From Haloterrigena alkaliphila (lineage in GTDB: Archaea > Halobacteriota > Halobacteria > Halobacteriales > Natrialbaceae), in assembly GCF_017352155.2 (NCBI RefSeq), contig NZ_CP071462.1:1550001-1614000 (forward strand): a DNA stretch of 64,000 nucleotides, given 5' to 3'. The notes below the pieces were generated by a model that saw nothing but the letters and a program-made list of their open reading frames with translations, searched no databases and was not told the DNA's origin. Shown here piece by piece: positions 1-7,973 of this stretch. The position numbers and the translations under genes are program-made. Numbering within the stretch: position 1 is the first letter of the stretch; each line of letters opens with the position of its first letter.

Positions 1-120
1 TACTACTGCTTGCAGCGGAGGAGTCACCGTTAGCATCCGCGAGCGACCAACGGGAGCGAGCGGGCCAACGACTGATGTGAGCGAGCAGCGCGAGCGAACG
101 GAGGGAGGAGTGCTGTTATA

Positions 121-231
121 CTAAATTTTGCCGAGGGTATGGCGAAGCCGCGCCCGTGGTTCGAAAGGCGCTTCGCGCCTTTCGTCATCACGAGAGAGCT
201 TCGCTTTCTCGAACGACAGAGCAAAATTTAG
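121..231. repeat. Small inverted-repeat element with two hairpins
   Basis: A perfect 10-bp inverted repeat (CTAAATTTTG at 121-130, CAAAATTTAG at 222-231) brackets about 110 bp. Inside are two hairpins with TTC loops: 162-184 (10-bp stem) and 191-211 (9-bp stem with one G-T pair). The right arm overlaps the stop codon of the alcohol dehydrogenase, so the element forms that gene's 3' end. It looks like a miniature element or a structured 3' UTR/terminator; no clear target-site duplication is visible. Bases 1-120 hold no gene I can support, only purine-rich GAGCGA-type sequence. Confidence 0.6.
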
Positions 232-1292
232 TTGAAGTTGTCGATGACCGGGATCCCGACCGTCTCGAAGTCGGTCATGGCCTCGAGTTTGTCGCTGACG
301 TCCTCGAGGCCGATCGTCTCGGAGACCACTTTTTCGGGCTCGAGTTTGCCCGTCGCGACCATCCGGAAGATCTCGTCGTAGCGGGTCGGCGGCATCCCCA
401 GCGAGCCGATGAACTCGATCTCCTGCATGACCATCGCGTCGGACGGGAGGGGGATGATCCCCTGTTCCTCCTGAGTCGTGAGGCCGACCTGGATGTGCTG
501 GCCGCGGGCGTCGAGACTCGAGACGGAGTTCTGACTGGTCGTCGCGATGCCCAGCGCGTCCATCGAGACGTTCGCGCCGCCGTCGGTGATTCCCTGCACC
601 TCGCCGGGGACGTCGTCGACGTCCGCCGCGTTGACGGTCTCGACCGCGCCGAGGGACTCGGCCTTCTCGAGTTTTTCGTCCTTGAGGTCGACCGCGACGA
701 CGTTCGCGCCGAGCGCGTCGGCGATGTGGACCGCCGAGAGGCCGACCCCGCCGCAGCCGTGGACCGACACCCAGTCGCCGGCGTCGACGTCGGCGCGGTG
801 GGCCAGCGCGTGGAACGAGGTCATGAACCGACAGCCCAGTCCGGCCATGTCGACCGACGAGACGCCGTCCGGGAGCGTCACGAGGTTGTGGTCGGCGACG
901 GGGACGTGGACCTGCTCGGCGAACGCGCCCTGGGCCTGCTCGATGAACCCCAGCGGCATCACGTTCTCGCAGATATTGGAGCGGCCCCGCTGACACCGCG
1001 GACAGGACCCGTCGCCGAGGTTGAAGGGAACGGCGACGTGATCGCCCTCCGCGACCCCTTCCACCTCGTCGCCGACGGCCGCGACGCGGCCGGCGGGTTC
1101 GTGGCCGAGGATCTGCCCGGGTTGGGTTTCGAGGCCGAGCCATCCCCAGTCGCCCTGCCAGCCGTGCCAGTCGCTCCGGCAGACGCCGCAGGCTTCCAGT
1201 TCGACGACGGCTCCGTCCGGCGCCGGCTCCGGCGCGTCGACGTCTTCGATCGATAGCGGTTCGCCGTGCTCCTCGAGGACTGCTGCACGCAT
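228..1292 (-). CDS. Zinc-dependent alcohol dehydrogenase (MDR family)
   Basis: The 354-residue protein is a medium-chain Zn alcohol/polyol dehydrogenase, the usual length for the family. The GroES-like domain carries the catalytic zinc set: Cys38 in GVCRSDWHG, then GHEPAG near residue 63. A Rossmann domain follows with GCGGVGLSA and an Asp at the end of beta-2 (VAVDLKDEK), which favours NAD(H) over NADP(H). The structural zinc loop reads CPRC-x7-C; the position of the usual first Cys is Asp, so only three Cys remain plus a possible Asp ligand. The substrate cannot be read from sequence. The gene stands alone and is transcribed away from DUF5784; its stop codon lies inside the 121-231 inverted-repeat element. 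Confidence 0.93.
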   Translation of the reverse strand: MRAAVLEEHGEPLSIEDVDAPEPAPDGAVVELEACGVCRSDWHGWQGDWGWLGLETQPGQILGHEPAGRVAAVGDEVEGVAEGDHVAVPFNLGDGSCPRCQRGRSNICENVMPLGFIEQAQGAFAEQVHVPVADHNLVTLPDGVSSVDMAGLGCRFMTSFHALAHRADVDAGDWVSVHGCGGVGLSAVHIADALGANVVAVDLKDEKLEKAESLGAVETVNAADVDDVPGEVQGITDGGANVSMDALGIATTSQNSVSSLDARGQHIQVGLTTQEEQGIIPLPSDAMVMQEIEFIGSLGMPPTRYDEIFRMVATGKLEPEKVVSETIGLEDVSDKLEAMTDFETVGIPVIDNFN

Positions 1293-1418
1293 AGAGTGTG
1301 TATCGCTATCATATCACAAATACCTGTCCGAAACGTCACCGAACCTGAGAGTTATTCCTCGAGGAGCGGTGAGAACGGCTCTGCGAACGGTCGCGGGAGC
1401 CGGCGGAGCGCCGGGCGG

Positions 1419-2426
1419 TCAGTTCAGCAGGTCGATCGCACCCGCCAGATCGAGCGGCACCGACCCCTTGGTGTAGCCCTCGACGTGGCCGTTCGGTCTG
1501 ACGCGGTAGACGACGGCGGGTCGGTGGCGCACGTCCGGTTGTTCGGCCCGAACGGCGTTCCAGGCCTCGTCGCGGAAACTCGAGCAGTCGACGAAGAGGA
1601 CGGCGCCGCCGCCGTGTTCCGCGAGTTGGCCGCTGGTCTTGGTCTCGACGGTGTCGCGGACGGCGGCGACGGGGCCGGCCGCCACGCGGTTGTTCGGGGG
1701 CTGGGGCCGGGTAACTTCGACGAGGACGTTGGTGCGTTCGTCCTCGGCGCGAAAGTCCAGCGAGTGGCCCGTCGTGACCTCGATTTCGGGCTCGACGTCG
1801 TAACCGGCGTCGGTGAGGATCTTCGCCGCGATGAACTCGGCCATCGCGGCGCTCATGCGGACTCGGTCGACGTGGTCGCTGGTGCCGAGTTTCCCCGACA
1901 TGACGTGTCGGTACTCGTCCAAGACGCCGGTGCCGAGAAAGTCCTCGAAGAAGCGGGTCGCTTCCCGGCGGCCGGCGTCGGGGAAGCCGGCGGCGTGCTC
2001 GCGGAAGAAGGCCCGCGTCGACTCGCGGCCGTCCTTGGACATGAATACGGGGAGGAAGAACCACGAGAGGTGCGGGTAGTCGGCCAGCCACGGATCCTCC
2101 TCGTGGAGGGTCGCGAGCAGTTCGCGCTGGGTCCAGCGCGCGACGTGATAGGGGACGTCCCGCCAGCCGACCTTGTCGGTCTTCCAGAGTGCGGAGGGCG
2201 TCTCAGTGTTGCCCATCCAGTAGGCCTTTTCGCCGTTTCGCGCGAAAAGCGCGACGTCGCCGTTTTGCATCTCGAAGCGGTGCGTCTCCCAGTTCGCGCC
2301 GATATCGAACCACGGCGCGACCGCGCGAGCCCCGATGTTCGACCGGAGCGGCTGGAGAATTTCGTGTCGAACCTTCTCCTCGCTCCAGGCGATGGGCGAG
2401 TGTCGAAAGCGAAGCGGCCGTGCCAC
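1419..2426 (-). CDS. DUF5784 family protein, nuclease-fold candidate
   Basis: This is a 335-residue haloarchaeal protein with a GTG start (GTG GCA CGG CCG). I recognise it as the DUF5784 type, which has no established function. The C-terminal third has the layout of a PD-(D/E)xK nuclease core: an acidic helix, 'HSLDFRAEDE', a short hairpin, then the hydrophobic strand 'NVLVEVT' (roughly residues 240-262). The last motif residue is Thr rather than the canonical Lys. The N-terminal part is aromatic-rich (several Trp). It is a single gene separated from the dehydrogenase by 126 bp. The nuclease reading is inference from motif spacing only. Confidence 0.8.
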   Translation of the reverse strand: MARPLRFRHSPIAWSEEKVRHEILQPLRSNIGARAVAPWFDIGANWETHRFEMQNGDVALFARNGEKAYWMGNTETPSALWKTDKVGWRDVPYHVARWTQRELLATLHEEDPWLADYPHLSWFFLPVFMSKDGRESTRAFFREHAAGFPDAGRREATRFFEDFLGTGVLDEYRHVMSGKLGTSDHVDRVRMSAAMAEFIAAKILTDAGYDVEPEIEVTTGHSLDFRAEDERTNVLVEVTRPQPPNNRVAAGPVAAVRDTVETKTSGQLAEHGGGAVLFVDCSSFRDEAWNAVRAEQPDVRHRPAVVYRVRPNGHVEGYTKGSVPLDLAGAIDLLN

Positions 2427-2537
2427 GGGTTCACTACGGAGGCCGACTGCATACGTCTTACGCGTTCCGCGAGCACCGGGTGGTATGAGGGACCGTTACA
2501 TTAATGTGAGACAGCGACATACGTGTGTATACTTACC

Positions 2538-2711
2538 ATGTCAATGGGTGCCTATGACGAAGACGAACACGAGCGACGCGAGCAGCAGGCCTCCACTGTC
2601 GATACGGACTTCGACGACGAGCGGACGATCTACCGCGGCGAAGTCGAGTACGACTCCGGGGAGTCGGCCGAGGAACTGCTAGATCAGTTCGAGCAGATCA
2701 AGTCGAACTAG
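2538..2711 (+). CDS. Small acidic haloarchaeal protein (DUF5786 type)
   Basis: A 57-residue, very acidic protein starting MSMGAYDEDEHERRE and ending in a short helix 'EELLDQFEQIKS'. An in-frame ATG lies 15 bp upstream, but the chosen start gives the N-terminus I know from the haloarchaeal family. It has no cysteines or membrane segment. Function is unknown. An AT-rich palindrome (ACATTAATGT) lies about 35 bp before the start and may be part of its promoter. It is divergent from DUF5784 and convergent with the YkgJ-type gene. Confidence 0.85.
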   Translation: MSMGAYDEDEHERREQQASTVDTDFDDERTIYRGEVEYDSGESAEELLDQFEQIKSN

Positions 2712-2778
2712 CGGCGATCACCGCTCCGTTCTTCTGCGGGTGCTTCGCGACGTCGGACCGCCAGCGACGCGACCGAAC

Positions 2779-3750
2779 TCACTCGAGGGCGTCCCAGCCC
2801 GGCGTTTCGGGTGCGCCGCGGTCCACCTCGACGTACCCGGCGACGTCAGCCGGTGGAACCGTTCCGTTCGCGTCCCGATAGCGGCGCTGCCACTCTCGTA
2901 TCGCTGGACCGACCCACGATTCGTCGCGGCCACGGTCGCCCGTCTCGCGCTCGCCCGTGTCGCGGTCGTCGTCTCTTGCGGTCTCGAGCGCCCGCGCTTT
3001 CCCCCACTCGTAGTGGGACTCGGAGATCGCGAGCGTGCCGGGACTGGAGCCCGCGGCGACGCCGAGACACTCCGCGCGGTCCGCCGCGGTGAGCTCTCCG
3101 GCGGCCGACCGGTCGACGATCCCCTCGAGGCGCTCGGGGTCGGGATGAACGAAGAGCTTCGCACCCAGCGCCTGCGAGCCCAGCAGGAGGCCGTCGAGAT
3201 CGGCGTCGACCTCGGCCTCGAGGAGCCGCTCGCCCCCGAAAGCTGACTCGACGCGCTGGCACTCGGTTTCCTGCTCGAGCGCGAGGTTGTAGGCGGGGTA
3301 GGCCCCGCACTCGTCCGGGAACCGCTCGTCGCCGTGGATGCGACACTGCAGCGTCGTCGGATCGAGGAAGACGCACGCCGGGAGCCACGTCGTCTCCTCG
3401 CGGCCGAAGGGCGCGACCGGCTTCGGGGGCTTCCGGAGGCCGACGAAGAAGACGGGACGCCCCGCGACGGCGGCGACGCTGCGGCCGTCGATCTCGACGC
3501 CCTCGTCAGCGTCGCGAGCGCGCCAGAACCGCGGCGTCAGTGCAGCGGCCATCCCGTCCTCGAGGAAGCTCCGTACCTCTTCGCGGGTCAGGGGGACGAA
3601 ACTGGTGTCGTCGTCCAGCGGCGCTCGAGCGTCGGTGTCGAACGGCGTCCGCCGCCGGCCGCGGGTCGCGTCGTTCGTACGGGGAGCGTCCTCGAGCAGC
3701 GGTCGCCAGTCCAGACAACAGCCCGCACAGCCCTCGCAGTGCACCTCCAT
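2779..3750 (-). CDS. YkgJ-family cysteine-cluster protein
   Basis: The 323-residue protein begins MEVHCEGCAGCCLDW, the N-terminal CxxCxxCC signature of the YkgJ/UPF0153 family, thought to bind zinc or an Fe-S cluster. More cysteines follow in 'ACVFLDPTTLQCRIHGDERFPDECGAYP' style spacing, with broken intervals near residue 135. The C-terminal 120 residues are low-complexity and acidic. The ATG at 3750 is preceded by a clear TATA-like box (ATTATATTC, minus strand, about 3771-3780) 25-30 bp upstream. That supports this start and a leaderless mRNA. Exact substrate is unknown. Confidence 0.88.
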   Translation of the reverse strand: MEVHCEGCAGCCLDWRPLLEDAPRTNDATRGRRRTPFDTDARAPLDDDTSFVPLTREEVRSFLEDGMAAALTPRFWRARDADEGVEIDGRSVAAVAGRPVFFVGLRKPPKPVAPFGREETTWLPACVFLDPTTLQCRIHGDERFPDECGAYPAYNLALEQETECQRVESAFGGERLLEAEVDADLDGLLLGSQALGAKLFVHPDPERLEGIVDRSAAGELTAADRAECLGVAAGSSPGTLAISESHYEWGKARALETARDDDRDTGERETGDRGRDESWVGPAIREWQRRYRDANGTVPPADVAGYVEVDRGAPETPGWDALE

Positions 3751-3830
3751 GCGTATCGATAGCACTGGCGCGAATATAATCGATCGGGCACGGGGGAACG
3801 ACTTTCAGCGCGCGGAGCGCGGTGGGACAC

Positions 3831-4070
3831 ATGGCAAAGACTTCTTGCGACGGCTGCGGTCGGACGGTCTCCGTTACCGGCGGGATCGCCAATATCTGGA
3901 CGTTCGGGGCCGGTAGCGACGGCACCGCGATGACGCTGGAACTCGCCGACGGCTCCGAATACCTGCTCTGTTACCCCTGTATCGAGGCGTTACCCGACGA
4001 TCCGTCCGCCGCGGACGTCGACCGACTCGAGCGAGTCGACGAGGAGCGTTCGCAACTCGGCGCGTCGTGA
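3831..4070 (+). CDS. Small CxxC zinc-finger-like haloarchaeal protein
   Basis: A 79-residue protein starting MAKTSCDGCGRTVSV. It has a CDGC pair near the N-terminus and a second Cys-containing pair region (LLCYPCIEAL) about 45 residues later, a four-Cys zinc-ribbon layout. The C-terminus is acidic. I recognise it as a conserved haloarchaeal protein of unknown function. A small GC hairpin with a GGA loop (3809-3821) sits just upstream of the start. Confidence 0.75.
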   Translation: MAKTSCDGCGRTVSVTGGIANIWTFGAGSDGTAMTLELADGSEYLLCYPCIEALPDDPSAADVDRLERVDEERSQLGAS

Positions 4071-4134
4071 CGGCAAAAAATTGGGCCGACGCGAGCGGAT
4101 AACGAGTGGACCGTTGTCGTGAGCGCGACGTGTG

Positions 4135-4216
4135 ATACGGACCGCTGTAAGTCATTTCCGGAGCAACCACGAACCGTCCTGTGGTTGCTCCGGCAAATCG
4201 TTACAGCAGACCGTAT
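4135..4216. repeat. 82-bp imperfect palindrome
   Basis: Two 36-base arms (4135-4170 and 4181-4216) are reverse complements at 29 of 36 positions around a 10-base loop. The innermost 13 bp (CCGGAGCAACCAC / GTGGTTGCTCCGG) pair perfectly and the outer ends pair over GCTGTAA and ATACGG. It lies in the 510-bp gene-free stretch between the small zinc protein and the helicase. Nothing else in that stretch (4071-4580) looks coding. It could be a MITE-like palindromic element or a structured RNA. Confidence 0.75.
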
Positions 4217-4580
4217 GAGTGCCCATCGACCGCGCGTCGCTCGCGATTCGATCGCGGACTGGCGCGTGAGCCACGAGCGCAACCGCGATCCGTGGTGCCG
4301 ACAGCCGCACGCGGAAGGGGTGGGTCGCCACGAGATGCCGCCGCGGCGTCCGTCGCCGACGCCCCTTCCGTACTCCATTCGTATTGGGAGTTGATATTTG
4401 TAATCGGGCGACTATCCGCCGGTATCGGTCACTTACAGCCCGTCGACGCGGACGCGTGGTCGGTAGGCCGTCCGTTCGTGGCCCGGCGGCGGCCGTTTCC
4501 GTCGTTTCGGCTATTGCGTCGCGTCGCTCGAGGACCCCACGACGGGCGACGGTTCGCAGCCTTTAGGACGCCGCCGCTCC

Positions 4581-6452
4581 GTGAGTCGAACGGTGAACCC
4601 CGAGCGGATCTTCGAGGAGTTTCCCGCGCCGAGTTACCGCGGGGCGCAGGAGCAGGCCCTCCGCGACATTCGCGACGCCTTCGCGGCCGGCAACGACGTC
4701 GTGTTAGTCCGCGCGCCGACGGGGAGCGGCAAGTCCCTGCTGGCCCGGGCCGTCGCAGGCTGTGCTCGGCCGGTGGATGATGCCGACCCCAGCGACGCGA
4801 CGGGTGCCTACTACACGACCCCGCAGGTCTCGCAGCTGGACGACGTCGCGGCCGACGACCTGCTGGCAGATCTGAACGTCATCCGCGGGAAGTCCAACTA
4901 CTCCTGTATCCTCCCCGACGAGCGCGACACGCCGGTCAATCAGGCTCCCTGCGTCCGCGAGCGGGGGTACGACTGCTCCGTCAAGCACCGCTGTCCGTAT
5001 TTCTCCGACCGCGCGATCGCCTCGAACCGGTCGATCGCGGCGATGACGCTCGCCTATTTCATGCAGACCGCGGGCAGCGAGGTCTTCCGCAAGCGCGACG
5101 TCGTCGTCGTCGACGAGGCCCACGGCCTCGCGGAGTGGGCCGAGATGTACGCGACCATTCAGTTGGGACCGCGGACCGTCCCGTTCTGGGACGACCTCCG
5201 CGTGCCGGAGATCGACTCCGTCGACCGCGCGGTCCGCTACGCCGAGAGCCTCCAGCAGACCTGCGGCCGGCGGAAGGACGACCTCCTCGCCCAGGACTCC
5301 CTGTCGCCCGCCGAAGTGCGCGAACGCGACCGCCTGCAGGAACTCATCGGGGAACTCGACTGGTTCGTCTCGGACTACCGTGACCCGCAGAGCCCGACGA
5401 CGTGGCTGGTCGACCAGTCCGAACCGTCGGGCTCTGCGGGTCGGGGCGGCGACTCGAGCGGGAGCGACGCCGCCGACGACGAACCGGCCGGCGGCCCCCT
5501 CACGATCAAGCCGATGAACCCGGAGAAGTACCTCCAGCACACCGTCTGGGACCGGGGGAACAAGTTCGCGCTGCTGTCGGCCACGATTCTGAACAAGGAC
5601 GCCTTCTGCCGACAGGTGGGTCTGACCCCCGAGAACGTCGCGCTGGTCGACGTCGAACACACCTTCCCGGTCGAGAACCGACCGCTGTACGACGTGACGC
5701 AGGGGAAGATGACCTACGAGCACCGCGACGAAACGACGCCGAAGATCGCTCGCACGATCGTTCGGCTGATGCAGCGCCACCCCGACGAGAAGGGGCTGGT
5801 CCACGCCCACTCCTACGACATTCAGGAACGACTCGCCGACCTACTCGAGGACTTCGGCGTCGGCGACCGGATTCGAACCCACGACCGCGACGGCCGCGAC
5901 GCCGCGCTGGACGGCTGGAAGGCCGGCGACGACCCCGACGTCTTCCTCTCGGTGAAGATGGAGGAGGCGCTCGACTTGAAGGGCGACCTCTGTCGGTGGC
6001 AGGTACTCTGCAAGGCCCCCTTCCTCAACACGGGCGACTCTCGCGTCGCCCACCGACTCGAGGAGGGGCAGTGGGCGTGGTACTACCGCACCACGCTGCG
6101 GACGGTCATCCAGGCCTGCGGCCGCGTCGTGCGGGCGCCCGACGACTACGGCGCGACGTACCTCGCGGACTCGAGCCTGCTGGACTGCTTCGAGCGCGCT
6201 CGCGCGGATATGCCCGACTGGTTCGCGGCGCAAGTCGATCGGATGGAACGGCCCGAATTGCCCGAGTTTCGGCCGCAGGCGGCCCTCGGCGACGGCACCG
6301 CGTCGTCGGGAGGGAACGGCGGGTCCGGCGGATCCGGGGGGAACGGAAGCGAGTCGCGAACCGGACGGTCACGATCGCGCTCTCGGTCGAGACGATCGGG
6401 TCGGTCGTCGTCCTCGAGTCCGCTGGCCGACGTCTGGGACACCGATGGATAA
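4581..6452 (+). CDS. XPD/Rad3-type ATP-dependent DNA helicase
   Basis: A 623-residue superfamily 2 helicase with a GTG start. Walker A is APTGSGKS (residues 45-52) and the DEAH box is at 178-181. Four cysteines between them (109, 124, 132, 138) match the 4Fe-4S insertion that defines XPD/DinG/FancJ-type 5'-3' helicases. The C-terminal half carries the helicase motifs V and VI region (QACGRVVRAPDDYG), so the enzyme should be complete. The role is probably nucleotide-excision repair or replication-stress unwinding in the cytoplasm. The last 50 residues are a Gly-rich and Ser/Arg-repeat tail that is likely disordered. Confidence 0.9.
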   Translation: MSRTVNPERIFEEFPAPSYRGAQEQALRDIRDAFAAGNDVVLVRAPTGSGKSLLARAVAGCARPVDDADPSDATGAYYTTPQVSQLDDVAADDLLADLNVIRGKSNYSCILPDERDTPVNQAPCVRERGYDCSVKHRCPYFSDRAIASNRSIAAMTLAYFMQTAGSEVFRKRDVVVVDEAHGLAEWAEMYATIQLGPRTVPFWDDLRVPEIDSVDRAVRYAESLQQTCGRRKDDLLAQDSLSPAEVRERDRLQELIGELDWFVSDYRDPQSPTTWLVDQSEPSGSAGRGGDSSGSDAADDEPAGGPLTIKPMNPEKYLQHTVWDRGNKFALLSATILNKDAFCRQVGLTPENVALVDVEHTFPVENRPLYDVTQGKMTYEHRDETTPKIARTIVRLMQRHPDEKGLVHAHSYDIQERLADLLEDFGVGDRIRTHDRDGRDAALDGWKAGDDPDVFLSVKMEEALDLKGDLCRWQVLCKAPFLNTGDSRVAHRLEEGQWAWYYRTTLRTVIQACGRVVRAPDDYGATYLADSSLLDCFERARADMPDWFAAQVDRMERPELPEFRPQAALGDGTASSGGNGGSGGSGGNGSESRTGRSRSRSRSRRSGRSSSSSPLADVWDTDG

Positions 6453-6550
6453 GCCGAAGTCGATCGACGACGCGGTGGTTCCGCCGCTCGAGACGGCGAC
6501 GGCGAGACGAATCGCCGAGTGCGTGCAAACTGCTGGGGGACACGACGCGC

Positions 6551-6637
6551 CTAGAGTGCGGCGAGGACGCCCCACGCCACCATCGAGGTAACCATGAGGA
6601 CGGCGAAGGTGATGGCGATAATCTGGTTTCGATCCAT
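6551..6637 (-). CDS. 28-residue membrane peptide
   Basis: A very short reading frame starting MDRNQIIAITFAVL and ending VLAAL-stop. After a four-residue polar start it is one continuous hydrophobic segment with small residues (TSMVAWG), as expected for a single transmembrane helix. It lies between the convergent helicase gene and the Taw2-like gene. I have an impression of similar tiny proteins in other haloarchaea but cannot check it. Function unknown; it is too short for coding statistics. Confidence 0.5.
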   Translation of the reverse strand: MDRNQIIAITFAVLMVTSMVAWGVLAAL

Positions 6638-6722
6638 ACGAGACGCCACTCACTACTCCGGCATGAAAGTCACGCCCGTCCCGGCCGCGGCCGTTCGTCG
6701 TTTCGCGTCGCCGCGGGTCGGC

Positions 6723-7973
6723 TCACTCGAACCGCGCGTCGACGACGACGTGCGCGACGCCCGCGCTGTGGCTCTTGACGCGACGTTTCTCGACAATCTC
6801 GAGCGCTCGGCCGGCCGTCTCACTCGCGGTCTCGAGGCGCTCGAGGGGCCGCTCCCAGAGCCGCGCTTCCGGGGTGGCCTCGTGGTAGTGGAGGACGCCG
6901 CCGGGGACGAGCGCCTCGAGGGCGGCCGGGAGGAACTCGTGGGCCTCGTCCGTCCGTGAGCCGTGTCCGTCCTCGTCTAAGCCGTCGTCGCTCCCGTAGT
7001 ACCCCATCACGACGCGGTCGGCGTCGATCTCGCCCGCGAGGTCCCGGCAGTCGGTCATGTAGGCGTCGACCCGGTCCCCGACGTCGTTGAGCACGGCGTT
7101 CTCGAGCAGGTAGCGGAACGCGGTCGGGTTGAGCTCCGTCGCGGTCACCCGCGCGCCGGAGCGGGCCATCGGGAGGGTGAAGTAACCGATGCCGGCGAAC
7201 ATGTCGAAGACCCGCTCGTCGGCGTCAGTCAACTCGCCCATGCGGACGCGTTCCGCTTGATTCCCCGGCGAGAACATCACCTTCGCGGGGTCGAGCCCGT
7301 ACCGGGTCCCGTGTTCGGTGTGGATCGTCTCCGTGTCGCGCTCGCCCGCGATCAGCCGGGTGCGAGGCTCGCGGTAGGTTCCGGCCGCGCCATCGTTGGC
7401 GATCCCCTTGTCGGCCAGCACGCTGTCGGCCTCGCCGTGTCGCTCGAGCAGAGCTTCGCCCAGCGCCCGCTCGTCGGGACAGCCCTCGGGGACCGTCACG
7501 AGGATCACCGAGCCGATCACGGCCCACGAGCCCGGCACCGACTCGAGGTCCGCCTCGCTCCAGCCCCGCTCGGCCAGCAGGTCCTCGAGGTCCGGATTCC
7601 GGCGGTCGGGCTCGAGCTGGCGGACGACCTCGAGGACGCGCGTCTCGCTGGGAGGCTCCGTGACGGGCAGCGCGACCCTGTCGCCCTCGTCCTCTCGCTC
7701 GCCGCGCTCCCCGGTCGCGTCGCTCACGGGTCGTCTCTCCCCGTTCGTATCGTCCGAGGGCGTTGCTCCGCGTCGCCCTCGCGCCTCGCGCACGCGCCTC
7801 GAGTCGTCGTAGACCCCCTCGGCGCGCAGGGACTCGATGGCCGTCTCGGCACGCGATTGCTCGACGACGGCGGCCAGCGGGGCGTCGGCCTCGGCTCGCT
7901 CGAGGACGTCGTCGGCCGTCGGTTCCGCTCGCGCTGGCCCGTCGCCCTCGCTCGGCGCGTCGTCCTCACTCAT
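6723..7973 (-). CDS. Trm5/Taw2-family SAM-dependent tRNA enzyme
   Basis: A 416-residue protein of the COG2520 family, which modifies G37 of tRNA-Phe. The first 100 residues are acidic and low-complexity. A class I SAM fold follows, with motif I DMFAGIGYF at about 257-265. Where Trm5 methyltransferases have an N-L/P-P motif, this protein has MGYYGS (about 322-327) followed by 'HEFLPAALEAL' and 'GGVLHYHE'. That pattern fits Taw2, the aminocarboxypropyl transferase of wyosine synthesis, better than the methyltransferase. The ATG at 7973 overlaps the NMD3 stop in ATGAGTGA, so the two are probably translationally coupled. Confidence 0.82.
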   Translation of the reverse strand: MSEDDAPSEGDGPARAEPTADDVLERAEADAPLAAVVEQSRAETAIESLRAEGVYDDSRRVREARGRRGATPSDDTNGERRPVSDATGERGEREDEGDRVALPVTEPPSETRVLEVVRQLEPDRRNPDLEDLLAERGWSEADLESVPGSWAVIGSVILVTVPEGCPDERALGEALLERHGEADSVLADKGIANDGAAGTYREPRTRLIAGERDTETIHTEHGTRYGLDPAKVMFSPGNQAERVRMGELTDADERVFDMFAGIGYFTLPMARSGARVTATELNPTAFRYLLENAVLNDVGDRVDAYMTDCRDLAGEIDADRVVMGYYGSDDGLDEDGHGSRTDEAHEFLPAALEALVPGGVLHYHEATPEARLWERPLERLETASETAGRALEIVEKRRVKSHSAGVAHVVVDARFE

